DNA of 64,000 bases from Flagellimonas zhangzhouensis (GCF_900102925.1 NZ_FNKI01000001.1:1-64000); one strand, 5' to 3'; shown: positions 26,102 to 35,360, numbered from the stretch's first letter. Notes: a model not told the origin generated them from the letters alone. A program made the numbers and translations.

Positions 26102-26192
26102 TGATTTGATTTTGATTGATGATACTTATTGGTCATCAAAAAGCAGTTTTTGTTACATAAAACCATTACATTTATTCAGAATCGGTGAACAA

Positions 26193-27236
26193 ATGCGATT
26201 TTTAGTCCTACTCTTACTTTTAATCAACGCTCCTTTGCTTTTTGGGCAATACCAATTTTCTGGAGAAGTGGCCCAAGAAAATGCTGGTAGCTCAATTTAT
26301 TTGTCGGTTATAGAAGACTACCGTAAATCTTCAAGGATATATTTGGACCAAATAGTCCAAAAATCGGAAGTGGATTCCTTGGGACATTTTAATTTTCAAG
26401 GCAACAACCTGAACATTGCCAATCGGATCTATAGAATTCATTTGGATGGTTGTTCGGACAATGAGAGCGCCAATCATTTTTTAGGGCAGTGCAACAATAG
26501 TAAAAGTGTGCTATTTATTGCCAACAATAAGGACACCCTCCTTTTTCCAACTTCTTTTGAAGACGAGGCACTTTGCACCATCAATTCCACCAACCCAAAT
26601 TCTGGATTGCTTTTGGAAATTGAAAATCTGAAAAATCAAATGGCCTACGATTTTGTCGATTTTCCCAGTGAGGCCAGTAAAAAATTGAACTTTAAAAAGT
26701 GGTTCCGCACGTTGCACGATTTTGGCGAGGAATTTAATGAGCCATTGGCTGAACTTTACATCTATGATTTTTTATCTGACAAAAGGAACGAAACCTTCAA
26801 GTACTATTTGAATGATCTTTCAGAAAACCCCTATTATCAAAATCTAGTGGAGCGTTTAGAAAACAGCTATCCCAATTCAGATTTCACCAACCAATATGTG
26901 GCCGAAATAACCACCGACAAGGAACTTGCGCAATTTTCAAAGCCCAAATCCTCCAAATGGAACCGAACCTTAATTGCACTTCTGGCGGTTTCCATCTTAG
27001 GAAATGTTGTTTTTTTCTTGGGTAAAAAACGAAAAAATCAACCTAATGCCCTTTTGGAAAAACTGACTCCACAAGAACAAAAAATCGTCCATCTGATATT
27101 AGAAGATAAGACTAATAAAGAAATTGCAACTGAACTTTTTGTGAGTGTCAGCACGGTAAAAACCCACATCAACAACCTCTACAAAAAACTGGATGTTTCT
27201 TCAAGGGAAGAGATGTTGGTTCGCTTCAAAAAATAA
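26193..27236 (+). CDS. Membrane-anchored LuxR-type transcription regulator
   Basis: 347 residues from ATG 26193, which begins a proper signal sequence (MRFLVLLLLLINAPLLFG). Residues ~20-255 are an extracytoplasmic domain with a CQ-x-C pair; one membrane helix follows at about 260-280 ('LIALLAVSILGNVVFFLG'); the last 57 residues are a LuxR/GerE helix-turn-helix ('LTPQEQKIVHLILEDKTNKE', 'SVSTVKTHINNLYKKLDV'). So an outside signal may act on DNA at the membrane without phosphorelay. The frame is open 81 codons further up, but that part antisenses the Pmp3 gene and lacks any start logic. Confidence 0.85.
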   Translation: MRFLVLLLLLINAPLLFGQYQFSGEVAQENAGSSIYLSVIEDYRKSSRIYLDQIVQKSEVDSLGHFNFQGNNLNIANRIYRIHLDGCSDNESANHFLGQCNNSKSVLFIANNKDTLLFPTSFEDEALCTINSTNPNSGLLLEIENLKNQMAYDFVDFPSEASKKLNFKKWFRTLHDFGEEFNEPLAELYIYDFLSDKRNETFKYYLNDLSENPYYQNLVERLENSYPNSDFTNQYVAEITTDKELAQFSKPKSSKWNRTLIALLAVSILGNVVFFLGKKRKNQPNALLEKLTPQEQKIVHLILEDKTNKEIATELFVSVSTVKTHINNLYKKLDVSSREEMLVRFKK

Positions 27237-27335
27237 AATTCAACCCCCGGTCTAGTCTCTATTTCCAACGTTCAAAATTCCTTTCAGCTATTGATTTTGT
27301 TGAATTTGGCCTCACAAACCATTAATTACAAAATC

Positions 27336-27878
27336 ATGAAAAATGTTTTTACCGCATTGCTAATGCTCTGCATAGTTGCTACTTCAGCACAAGAAATCAA
27401 CACCGAAATCATCACGGAAGACGGTCGCCAAATGCTTGTCGGGCAAATAAACCTAGAAGGGTTTCAAACCGAACCCTACCGAAATTGGTTTCAAAATGGG
27501 CAAAACAATTACGGAGTGGACCAAACCATAGTAGAGCTTTTTAAAGAGCAACTGCAATCCTATCACATCAAATTGTTTTTAGGGACTTGGTGCGGGGACA
27601 GTAAAAGAGAATCGCCCAGATTCATCAAGATTTTGGAAGCAGCAGATTTTCCGATGGCGCAGCTAGAGATTGTAGCCTTGGATTACCGCAAAGGGCACTA
27701 CAAAAAAAGTCCCACAGGAGAAGAAAAAGGATTGAACATTATTAAAGTGCCCACCATAATCTTTTTTAAAGATGGCAAAGAGGTCAACCGAATTGTGGAA
27801 AGACCCTTAGAATCTTTGGAAGAAGATATGGCACAAATCCTTTTAAAAAAGTCGTACACGCCCAATTACGCATATTAA
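27336..27878 (+). CDS. Secreted thioredoxin-fold protein with single active-site cysteine
   Basis: 180 residues; signal peptide to ~19 (MKNVFTALLMLCIVATSAQ). The thioredoxin-like motif is W85-C86-G-D-S89: the second Cys of CxxC is replaced by Ser, so it cannot form the usual disulfide and may act as a monothiol reductase, peroxide sensor or chaperone. The 'IKVPTIIFFKDGKEVNRIVE' segment contains the cis-Pro (V-P-T) of the fold. Start ATG 27336 preferred over an upstream one without signal peptide. Confidence 0.82.
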   Translation: MKNVFTALLMLCIVATSAQEINTEIITEDGRQMLVGQINLEGFQTEPYRNWFQNGQNNYGVDQTIVELFKEQLQSYHIKLFLGTWCGDSKRESPRFIKILEAADFPMAQLEIVALDYRKGHYKKSPTGEEKGLNIIKVPTIIFFKDGKEVNRIVERPLESLEEDMAQILLKKSYTPNYAY

Positions 27879-27897
27879 ACACGGCCAAAGCAAGAAA

Positions 27898-27936
27898 TTA
27901 AAGCGCAAAAGTGTAATTTTGCGCTTTAAATTTTTT
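27898..27936 (+). terminator. Terminator of the thioredoxin-fold gene, overlapping the lysS promoter
   Basis: A perfect 13-bp stem TTAAAGCGCAAAA / TTTTGCGCTTTAA with a 6-nt loop is followed by ATTTTTT, 20 nt past the stop codon. Confidence 0.88.
27914..27921 (+). promoter_or_regulatory. -7 promoter box of lysS inside the terminator hairpin
   Basis: TAATTTTG matches TAnnTTTG and spans the loop and the first bases of the right arm of the upstream terminator; the lysS ATG is 22 nt further. The -33 region falls in the left arm and has no clear TTTG. Confidence 0.45.
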
Positions 27937-27943
27937 GAAGATT

Positions 27944-29635
27944 ATGCAACTATCGGAACAAGAGATCGTTCGAAGAGAAAAACTGACCAAATTGAGGGAA
28001 ATGGGCATCAACCCATACCCTGCCGCTTTATATCCTGTGGATGCCACTTCCAAGAGCATAAAACAGGAATTTGAGGAAGGCAAAAAGGTAGTGATTTCCG
28101 GTAGATTGATGTCTCGTAGAATTCAAGGAAAGGCCTCTTTTGCTGAACTTCAAGATAGCGAAGGTCGTATTCAGGTATACTTTAACCGTGACGAAATTTG
28201 TCCTGATGATGATAAAACCTTGTACAACGATGTGTATAAAAAGTTGTTGGACATTGGTGATATTATTGGTGTTGAAGGCGAATTGTTCACCACCCAAGTA
28301 GGTGAAAAAACTGTAATGGTTAAAAATTTCAGCCTGTTGAGCAAATCCTTGCGTCCACTTCCTTTACCTAAGGTAGATGATGAAGGAAAAGTATTTGATG
28401 CCTTTAACGACCCAGAGCTTCGTTACCGTCAGCGTTATGTGGATTTGGTAGTGAACCCACACGTAAAGGACACTTTTATAAAAAGAACAAAAATCACCAC
28501 CAGTATCCGTGAGTTTTACAACCAAAAAGGATATTTGGAGGTAGAGACACCCATATTACAGCCCATTCCAGGTGGAGCGGCGGCCCGTCCGTTTTTAACC
28601 CACCATAATGCGCTCAACATTCCGTTGTATTTGCGTATTGCCAACGAGTTATATCTTAAAAGATTGATCGTAGGTGGATTTGATGGGGTGTACGAATTTG
28701 CCAAGGATTTCCGTAATGAGGGAATGGACCGAACCCACAATCCAGAGTTTACCGTTATGGAACTTTATGTGGCCTACAAAGACTACAATTGGATGATGGA
28801 CACCACCGAAGAACTATTGGAAAAAGTAGCCGTTGATGCCACGGGAAGCTCCAAAGTAAAAGTGGGTGATCACGAAATCGAATTCAAAGCCCCTTACCCT
28901 CGCGTTCCAATTTTAGAAGCCATTAAAATCCATACGGGAATTGACGTTTCTGGAATGGAGGAAGAGGAACTTCGTGAAACTGCCAAAAAGCTGGGCATTG
29001 AAGTGGACGACACTATGGGCGTAGGTAAATTGATCGACGAAATTTTCGGTGAAAAATGTGAACACCACTATATTCAACCGACTTTCATTATCGACTACCC
29101 GAAAGAAATGAGTCCGTTGACCAAAGAACACCGTTCCAACCCTCGTTTGACGGAGCGTTTTGAGTTGATGGTAAACGGAAAAGAATTGGCAAATGCCTAT
29201 TCCGAGTTGAATGATCCTATCGATCAACGCGAACGTTTCGAAGATCAGTTGAAACTTTCTGAAAAAGGAGATGACGAAGCTATGTTCATCGACCAAGATT
29301 TCTTGCGTGCTTTGGAATATGGAATGCCTCCAACTTCAGGAATTGGAATCGGAATCGACCGTTTGGTGATGTTGATGACCAACAATTCATCCATCCAAGA
29401 AGTATTGTTCTTCCCGCAAATGCGACCAGAGAAAAAACAGGTAGAGCTTACCGAAGAAGAGAAAATTATTTTGGACATTCTTAAACCAGCTGGCGAAATG
29501 ACTTTGGCCGATTTGAAAGAAAAAGCAGGCTTAAGCGGCAAAAAATGGGACAAGAGCACCAAAGGTTTGACCAAGCATGGTCTCTTAAAAGTAGAGAAAA
29601 CTGACGAGGCACTTTTGGCCAAGTATACAGGCTAG
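27944..29635 (+). CDS. lysS: Lysine-tRNA ligase, class II
   Basis: 563 residues from ATG 27944. An OB-fold anticodon-binding domain (~50-150) precedes the class II catalytic core with motif 2 '[20 protein letters not shown]' and motif 3 '[20 protein letters not shown]'. After the usual end at ~500 there is a ~60-residue extension ('[20 protein letters not shown]' onward) shaped like a small winged helix, as in other Flavobacteriia. It charges tRNA-Lys. Bounded by terminators on both sides, so monocistronic. Confidence 0.98.
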   Translation: MQLSEQEIVRREKLTKLREMGINPYPAALYPVDATSKSIKQEFEEGKKVVISGRLMSRRIQGKASFAELQDSEGRIQVYFNRDEICPDDDKTLYNDVYKKLLDIGDIIGVEGELFTTQVGEKTVMVKNFSLLSKSLRPLPLPKVDDEGKVFDAFNDPELRYRQRYVDLVVNPHVKDTFIKRTKITTSIREFYNQKGYLEVETPILQPIPGGAAARPFLTHHNALNIPLYLRIANELYLKRLIVGGFDGVYEFAKDFRNEGMDRTHNPEFTVMELYVAYKDYNWMMDTTEELLEKVAVDATGSSKVKVGDHEIEFKAPYPRVPILEAIKIHTGIDVSGMEEEELRETAKKLGIEVDDTMGVGKLIDEIFGEKCEHHYIQPTFIIDYPKEMSPLTKEHRSNPRLTERFELMVNGKELANAYSELNDPIDQRERFEDQLKLSEKGDDEAMFIDQDFLRALEYGMPPTSGIGIGIDRLVMLMTNNSSIQEVLFFPQMRPEKKQVELTEEEKIILDILKPAGEMTLADLKEKAGLSGKKWDKSTKGLTKHGLLKVEKTDEALLAKYTG

Positions 29636-29663
29636 TCTTCCTACCAAATTCAAAATAAAACAG

Positions 29664-29690
29664 ACCCCAACACCAAACTAGTGTTGGGGT
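29664..29690 (+). terminator. Intrinsic terminator of lysS
   Basis: Perfect 10-bp stem ACCCCAACAC / GTGTTGGGGT with a 7-nt loop, followed by TCGTGTTTTA. The T run is broken, so efficiency is uncertain. Confidence 0.7.
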
Positions 29691-29788
29691 TCGTGTTTTA
29701 AAAAAATGCTATCTTACCTCAAATTTCTTTCCGTCGCGAAAGAATTTTTCTGCAGCTACCCCCAATAATCTTACTAAAACCTATTTAA

Positions 29789-32641
29789 ATGAAAAGAATG
29801 AAATTAGCATTCCTTTTTGTGCTATTGGCGTGTTTTGCTGCCGTGGCACAAGAGGTAACTGGAACCGTTTACGACGACCAAAATGTGCCCTTACCTGGAG
29901 CATCCGTCCTTTTAAAAGGAACCGACATTGGAGTAATTACAGATTTTGATGGAAATTTTATTATTGAGGCTAGCCCAGGAGATGTTTTGGTGTTTTCCTA
30001 TGTTGGCTATAATAGCAAAGAAGCAACTGTAACGGGCAGTACCCTTAACATTTACCTTGAAGCTGGGGTGGCATTGGAAAATGTGGTAGTGGTTGGTTCA
30101 CGTAATGCGAATCGAACTGCCACGGACACTCCCGTTCCCGTAGACGTGTTGGATGTAACCGAATTGGTGCAATCAGCCCCTCAAGTCACCGTTACTGAAA
30201 TATTGAATTACGCAGCGCCCTCGTTTACGTCCAATCCACAAACTATTTCTGATGGAACCGACCATATTTCACCTGCATCGCTTCGTGGGTTGGGACCAGA
30301 TCAAGTTTTGGTGCTCATCAATGGCAAAAGAAGACACAAAACAGGCCTTGTTAACGTCAATGGAACTTTTGGACGTGGTAGCGTAGGTACGGACATGACC
30401 ACAATTCCCTCCAACTCCATTTCGCGTATCGAAATTTTAAGGGATGGTGCCGCCGCACAATACGGCTCAGATGCCATTGCGGGAGTCATAAATATTGTAT
30501 TGAAAAGAAATGTCAACGAACTTCAAGTGGATATTAACTCTGGTGCCAATGTAACCAGTGAGAGTAGTCCCCAAAAGAAAATTGATGGCGAAAAAGTTAG
30601 TTTAGGTTTAAACTACGGTCTTCCTATTGGCGATGATGGTGGTTTCATCAACTTTACTGGGAATTTTAATTTTAGAGGATGGACCAACCGCATGCAAGAA
30701 TGGGAGGGGTCTATTTTTAACGCCTATAATTCCGTGGAAAGAGTAGCGGCTTCCGATAATTATGATATTTCTTTATTGTTGGATGATGATTTAGCTGATA
30801 TTTTCGAATATGCTGGAGATGCAGGAATTTTACTAAATGGTGATGAGACCAAAGAAGAATTGCATACTATTCTTGGAGCAGATGTAACCAACCAAGAATT
30901 GGCAGCTCGAGGATTGGAACGCAGTGATTTTAACATGCGTGTGGGTCAATCCGAATTAAGAGGCGCTCAATTCTTTGCCAACCTTTCCATTCCATTAGAC
31001 GAAGATCTAGAAATTTATGGATTTGGTGGACTAAGCTTTAAAAATGGTAATGCAGCAGGATTCTATCGTCTACCCAACCAGGCAAGGGCCTATACTCCAG
31101 CTTACCTCAATGGATTTTTGCCCGAAATCAACTCCAATATTGTAGATAAATCAGCTGCATTCGGAATCAAAGGTATGTTGGGCGATTGGAATGTGGATTT
31201 CAGTAATTCCTATGGTAAAAACACCTTTTTGTACCGTGTCACCAATTCCAATAATGCCTCTTTGGTCAATTCAACTCCGTTTGAAGCCGATTCAGGAGGA
31301 TTCAATTATAGCGAAAACACTACCAATTTTGATCTGAGCCATTTTTATGAAGAAACCATGGCTGGGTTGAACATTGCTTTTGGAGCAGAGTATCGAGTTG
31401 AAAATTATGCGATTGTCGCTGGTGAGGAAGCCTCGTACACTCAATACAATGTACAAGGAAATCCACACGACCCTACAGACCCCGATTCCATGGTACCTGT
31501 TGACTTTTTTGGTAATTCCAGACCTGGTGGAATCCAAGTTTTTCCTGGATTTAAACCAGCCAATGAAGTAGATGCTTTTAGAAATACCATTGCTGGCTAT
31601 TTTGACATAGAAGCCGATTTCACCGAATCAGTTTTGTTGAGTGGGGCAGTTCGCTATGAGAATTTCTCTGATTTTGGAGGCACCGTAAATTTTAAACTGG
31701 CAACTAGGATTAAGTTTTCAGAAAACTTCAATTTCCGCGGTGGTGGACAAACAGGATTTAGAGCTCCATCTTTGCACCAAATTCATTACAGTTCCACTTC
31801 AACCTTATTTGTTGATGGCGTGCCAAACGAAGTAGGGATTTTTCCAAACACATCAAGAGTTGCCAGACTATTGGGTATTGAACCCTTAAAAGAAGAAACT
31901 TCAATTGGTGCTACAGCTGGTTTTACAGCGAGGGTTCCAAGTGCAAATCTTAAATTCACCTTGGATGGTTATTTGATCAATATTGCAGATCGTGTTATCC
32001 TAACTGGACAATTTACCGACAATGGTAATGCTGAATTGGCCAATCTGTTTCAACAAGCCAATGCCACACAAGCAGCATTCTTTGCCAACTCTGTGGACAC
32101 TCAAACCATGGGAGTAGATTTTGTTGTAGACCATAAAGCTTCCATTTCGGACAACATATCACTGACCAACACTCTGGCATTTACCTTTTCTGAAACTACG
32201 GTAGAAGAAGTAAAAGTTCCCGATGCCATTGCAAATGCGGGATTGAGCGACACCTATTTTGACCCTACCAGTCGAATTTATTTGGAATCGGCAGTGCCCA
32301 CCACAAAAGGGAATCTTTCCCATAGTCTAAAGGTTGGTGAAAACTGGAACTTTTTTATACGTAATGGCTACTTTGGTGAAGTGCAGGAAGCCACCAATGA
32401 AGATGATCCAAGTATCGATTACACTTTTGGCGCAAAAATCATAACTGACTTTACAGTTGGTTACAACTTTACCGAAAATGCAAGGTTCACACTTGGTGCC
32501 AATAACCTTTTGGATGTTTACCCCGATGAAAACGACCCTGCTTTTAGGTCATCTGGTAGATTTATTTACTCAAGAAGGTCGGTACAATTTGGACAGAATG
32601 GACGCTATGTTTTTGGAAGATTGACATTCAAAATAAAATAA
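29789..32641 (+). CDS. TonB-dependent outer-membrane receptor
   Basis: 950 residues. Signal peptide (1-20); carboxypeptidase-regulatory-like domain (~21-95, 'TGTVYDDQNVPLPGASVLLK'); plug domain with 'SLRGLGPDQVLVLINGKRRH' and 'ISRIEILRDGAAAQYGSDAI', the standard TonB-receptor wording; then a 22-stranded barrel ending 'GRYVFGRLTFKIK'. It lacks the SusC-type '...RIRG...YIVDG' plug wording and has no SusD partner, so it is of the classical siderophore/vitamin/metal or general type. Substrate not deducible. A terminator follows, separating it from the SLC13 gene. Confidence 0.95.
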   Translation: MKRMKLAFLFVLLACFAAVAQEVTGTVYDDQNVPLPGASVLLKGTDIGVITDFDGNFIIEASPGDVLVFSYVGYNSKEATVTGSTLNIYLEAGVALENVVVVGSRNANRTATDTPVPVDVLDVTELVQSAPQVTVTEILNYAAPSFTSNPQTISDGTDHISPASLRGLGPDQVLVLINGKRRHKTGLVNVNGTFGRGSVGTDMTTIPSNSISRIEILRDGAAAQYGSDAIAGVINIVLKRNVNELQVDINSGANVTSESSPQKKIDGEKVSLGLNYGLPIGDDGGFINFTGNFNFRGWTNRMQEWEGSIFNAYNSVERVAASDNYDISLLLDDDLADIFEYAGDAGILLNGDETKEELHTILGADVTNQELAARGLERSDFNMRVGQSELRGAQFFANLSIPLDEDLEIYGFGGLSFKNGNAAGFYRLPNQARAYTPAYLNGFLPEINSNIVDKSAAFGIKGMLGDWNVDFSNSYGKNTFLYRVTNSNNASLVNSTPFEADSGGFNYSENTTNFDLSHFYEETMAGLNIAFGAEYRVENYAIVAGEEASYTQYNVQGNPHDPTDPDSMVPVDFFGNSRPGGIQVFPGFKPANEVDAFRNTIAGYFDIEADFTESVLLSGAVRYENFSDFGGTVNFKLATRIKFSENFNFRGGGQTGFRAPSLHQIHYSSTSTLFVDGVPNEVGIFPNTSRVARLLGIEPLKEETSIGATAGFTARVPSANLKFTLDGYLINIADRVILTGQFTDNGNAELANLFQQANATQAAFFANSVDTQTMGVDFVVDHKASISDNISLTNTLAFTFSETTVEEVKVPDAIANAGLSDTYFDPTSRIYLESAVPTTKGNLSHSLKVGENWNFFIRNGYFGEVQEATNEDDPSIDYTFGAKIITDFTVGYNFTENARFTLGANNLLDVYPDENDPAFRSSGRFIYSRRSVQFGQNGRYVFGRLTFKIK

Positions 32642-32669
32642 AACCATCACTTTTTTAATTTTGTATAAC

Positions 32670-32690
32670 GAAGCCCCTACGTGGGGCTTC
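32670..32690 (+). terminator. Intrinsic terminator after the TonB receptor gene
   Basis: Perfect 8-bp stem GAAGCCCC / GGGGCTTC with a TACGT loop, followed by AATATTTTC (short T tract). Confidence 0.65.
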
Positions 32691-32733
32691 AATATTTTCA
32701 TGTTTTAACAAAAAAGCATAGCTTAGAACCCCA

Positions 32734-34164
32734 ATGGAACTAAGCAAAAAAATTGGGTTGGCACTAGGGCCCATCGTATTCATCATTTTAAACCTATTGC
32801 CTTTTGAGTTAGTGTCGGAAAAGGGAGACCCTGTAATTTCGGTAGCTGCTTGGATGTTGATTTGGTGGATCACCGAAGCGGTTTCCATTTCCGTTACCGC
32901 TTTATTGCCTTTGTTATTACTCCCTATTCTTAAAATATTGCCTATTGCCGAAGTGGGAGCCAACTACGGAAGTCCTATTGTTTTTCTGTTCTTTGGTGGG
33001 TTTGTAATGGCTTTGGCCTTGGAAAAGGTAAACCTTCACCGCAGAATCGCCCTAAATATTATTCGCCTTACTGGAAACACCCCCAACAAGGTGATTTTAG
33101 GATTTATGATCGCTACGGCCACCATGAGTATGTGGATCAGTAACACTGCAAGTACTGTTGTGATGTTGCCCATTGCCCTATCCGTAATCAATTTATTGAT
33201 AGATGATGCGGACGGATTTACCAAAAACGATAAAAATTTTGCATTGAGTGTGATGTTGGGAATAGCCTTTTCTGCCAACGCTGGAGGAATCGCTACGGTC
33301 ATTGGTACTCCCCCAAACTCAGTTTTGATCGGATTGCTGGAAAATGAATATAATATCGAAATATCCTTTTTAAGGTGGATGACCATCGGACTTCCCTTTT
33401 CTATCATCATGATAGCCATTTGTTATTTGGTTTTGGTAAAATGGATGTTCCCCAACAAAGATTTAAAGTTTAGTGCTTCCAAAGAGGTGATCCATGCTGA
33501 ATTGGAAAAATTGGGTCCAACCACTGGAAAAGAAAAAATGGTTTTGGTGATTTTTGGTATCACTGTATTTCTTTGGATTTTCAGAACCTTGATCAATAAC
33601 ATATTCCCAACCTTGGGGCTTACCGATACCATGATCAGTATTTTTGCTGCAGTGGCACTTTTTGCCATTCCCTACAACATTAAAAAGGGTGATTTCATCA
33701 TCGTTTGGCAAGACACCTCTAAATTGGCATGGGGAATCTTAGTTCTTTTTGGTGGTGGTTTAGCCTTAGCTCAAGGCATGTCTTCCAGTGGAATTGTAGA
33801 TATGGTAGCCAATGGTATTGCTCAAAGTAATGCGAGTATCTTATTTACAGCTGCCCTGCTTATCTTCCTAATGCTATTTATGACCGAGTTGATGAGCAAC
33901 GTGGCACTCGTGGCAGTTTTGGCCCCTGTAGTGGCAGGTATCGCCATTGGTTTGGATATACCCATGTTGCATTTGTTGATTCCAGTCACCATTGCCAGTA
34001 GCTGTGCTTTTATGCTTCCTATGGCAACCCCTCCAAACGCCATTGTATTTGCAAGTGGTTATGTAAAAATTCCTCAAATGGTGCGTGTAGGTGTAATTTT
34101 GAATTTAATTGCAGTGGTATTGCTGGTATTGGTGTTTCAGTTTGTAATTCCATTATTATTTTAA
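32734..34164 (+). CDS. SLC13 (DASS) family sodium-coupled anion transporter
   Basis: 476 residues, about eleven membrane segments. The two clamp motifs of the family are clear: 'SNTASTVVMLP' (N-half) and 'MATPPNAIVFASGY' (C-half), which bind Na+ and substrate carboxylates. Members import succinate, citrate, other dicarboxylates or sulfate; the sequence alone does not decide, though SNT plus TPPNA favours dicarboxylates. Start ATG 32734. Monocistronic, between terminators. Confidence 0.92.
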   Translation: MELSKKIGLALGPIVFIILNLLPFELVSEKGDPVISVAAWMLIWWITEAVSISVTALLPLLLLPILKILPIAEVGANYGSPIVFLFFGGFVMALALEKVNLHRRIALNIIRLTGNTPNKVILGFMIATATMSMWISNTASTVVMLPIALSVINLLIDDADGFTKNDKNFALSVMLGIAFSANAGGIATVIGTPPNSVLIGLLENEYNIEISFLRWMTIGLPFSIIMIAICYLVLVKWMFPNKDLKFSASKEVIHAELEKLGPTTGKEKMVLVIFGITVFLWIFRTLINNIFPTLGLTDTMISIFAAVALFAIPYNIKKGDFIIVWQDTSKLAWGILVLFGGGLALAQGMSSSGIVDMVANGIAQSNASILFTAALLIFLMLFMTELMSNVALVAVLAPVVAGIAIGLDIPMLHLLIPVTIASSCAFMLPMATPPNAIVFASGYVKIPQMVRVGVILNLIAVVLLVLVFQFVIPLLF

Positions 34165-34167
34165 ATA

Positions 34168-34282
34168 ATAAATGGCCCCTTCGGGCGAAGGAGCCATTTA
34201 CAAACTAACTAACTCAAAAAAATGTAAGAAACTAACTCAACCTTACTCAGTCCACATCTAGAGTGAACTGTAACTCTTTGTT
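34168..34282 (-). ncRNA. Candidate small RNA ending in the GAGTTAGTTAGT-terminator element (copy A)
   Basis: Reading on the minus strand from a -7 box (34288-34295): stem 1 CAGTTCAC / GTGGACTG (8 bp, one G-T pair; 34263-34270 with 34249-34256); stem 2 GTAAG / CTTAC (34242-34246 with 34224-34228) whose loop contains GAGTTAGTT; then TTTTTGAGTTAGTTAGT (34204-34220); then the hairpin AAATGGCTCCTTCG...CATTT (34170-34199) and a T-rich end. No open frame fits. Length about 115 nt. The 17-base element recurs at 34565 and 40744. Predicted from sequence only. Confidence 0.6.
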
Positions 34283-34287
34283 GGGTA

Positions 34288-34295
34288 CAAATTTA
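34288..34295 (-). promoter_or_regulatory. -7 box of the candidate small RNA
   Basis: TAAATTTG on the minus strand matches TAnnTTTG exactly and lies about 6 nt before the inferred RNA start. A -33 TTTG is not seen at the expected distance. Confidence 0.45.
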
Positions 34296-34542
34296 TAACC
34301 CTTTATTTTTAAAATTATTGTAATTAGTTTTTTGTTAACTAAGCAGTTAGAACCCTCCAAAAGCAACTTTTTCAGTAGTCATTTAAAAAATATGCGTTCC
34401 TTGGCGCCAAATGAATGAATCGTTGCATAATTCGCATCAAAAAAAGAAAATCGGTGCGAATTTATCCGTGCTAAATTCCATGTTATTTTTTTGTTAACCA
34501 GCATCTTATATAGAATTCTTTAACAAAAACGGAGGTGCAAAA
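34296..34542. other. Intergenic region without a gene
   Basis: About 250 bp of AT-rich sequence. It holds a perfect palindrome TTGGCGCCAA (34401-34410) and two related phrases GTGCGAATT and GTGCTAAATT (34454-34475). I find no convincing open frame, promoter or structured RNA here. Confidence 0.6.
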
Positions 34543-34581
34543 AAGCCCTCCGAAGAGGGCTTCCACTAACTAACTCAAAAA
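34543..34581 (-). terminator. Terminator of the repeat-protein gene with GAGTTAGTTAGT element (copy B)
   Basis: On the minus strand TTTTTGAGTTAGTTAGT (34565-34581) is followed by hairpin AAGCCCTC-TTCG-GAGGGCTT (34543-34562, UUCG tetraloop) and a T run (TTTTTT). It starts 26 nt after the stop codon of the acidic repeat protein, so here the element is the end of an mRNA. Confidence 0.8.
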
Positions 34582-34606
34582 TTTGTAAAATGAAAATTAA
34601 AACATC

Positions 34607-35329
34607 CTACTCGTTGACTCTTTTGTAAGGGTCAAAATCTTCTGGTAAATACTTGGAAGTATCAAATCCCAAGTCCATATCTTCATCCTCCATATAATTA
34701 ATGGAAGAGATAGCAATTACATCAGTGTATGGGTTAAACCCTTCAGGCAAAAGGTATTCGCTATCGATACCCAATTCCAATTCAGTTTCAACCTCTAGAT
34801 AGGTAATTGAATTAAGGTCCACATACGCTTCGTAAGGTGAGAAACCTTCAGGAAGGTAATCACGAGTATCGAAGCCAAGTTCCATATCCTCTTCCTCCAT
34901 ATAGTTGATGGAATGTACATCCACAACATCTGTGTAGGGGTCAAAGTTTTCAGGAAGATACTTTGAGGTATCAAAACCTAGATCCAATTCAACTTCGTTT
35001 TCGAGATATATGATGGAATTCAAATCAAAATAGCTTTCGTAAGGGTTAAAACCCTCAGGAAGATAATCCTTGGTATTAAAACCCAAATCGATTTCGGGTT
35101 CTTCCTCCAAGAAAACTATTTCATCCAAATTCAATTCATAAGAAGCATAATTTGCTATCTCCGAATCTGAATCGTTCCAATCAGCACCAATGTTCAATGC
35201 TGTGTAACTGTTTTCCAAATAGCTAACGGGTTCCGATTTTGTTTGGACCATCGTAGCATTTTGTTGGTCGTTTGCTATGGCGGTACTACTTAAAAGTACA
35301 CTTCCATAAATGATTAATAACTTGTTCAT
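34607..35329 (-). CDS. Secreted acidic five-repeat protein, unknown function
   Basis: 240 residues from ATG 35329: signal peptide (MNKLLIIYGSVLLSSTAIA), a short linker, then five tandem repeats of 34-35 residues with the core 'LGFDTxxYLPEGFNPY'. Repeats alternate in type: those ending 'YESYF/YEAYV' (1, 3) and 'YTDVV/YTDVI' (2, 4), with repeat starts 'DLNSIxYLE' (2, 4) and 'SINYME' (3, 5), so a two-repeat unit was duplicated. The protein is very acidic and has no Cys in the mature part. Preceded by an ECF-type promoter and followed by element B. I do not know a function; exported stress protein is a guess. Confidence 0.8.
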   Translation of the reverse strand: MNKLLIIYGSVLLSSTAIANDQQNATMVQTKSEPVSYLENSYTALNIGADWNDSDSEIANYASYELNLDEIVFLEEEPEIDLGFNTKDYLPEGFNPYESYFDLNSIIYLENEVELDLGFDTSKYLPENFDPYTDVVDVHSINYMEEEDMELGFDTRDYLPEGFSPYEAYVDLNSITYLEVETELELGIDSEYLLPEGFNPYTDVIAISSINYMEDEDMDLGFDTSKYLPEDFDPYKRVNE

Positions 35330-35360
35330 TTTTTGATTGAATTTTTTGATTGATGTTATG

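Noticed and set aside
25950..26192. 81-codon 5' extension of the LuxR-type gene
   Set aside because: Antisense to the Pmp3/YqaE gene; signal sequence begins at 26193.
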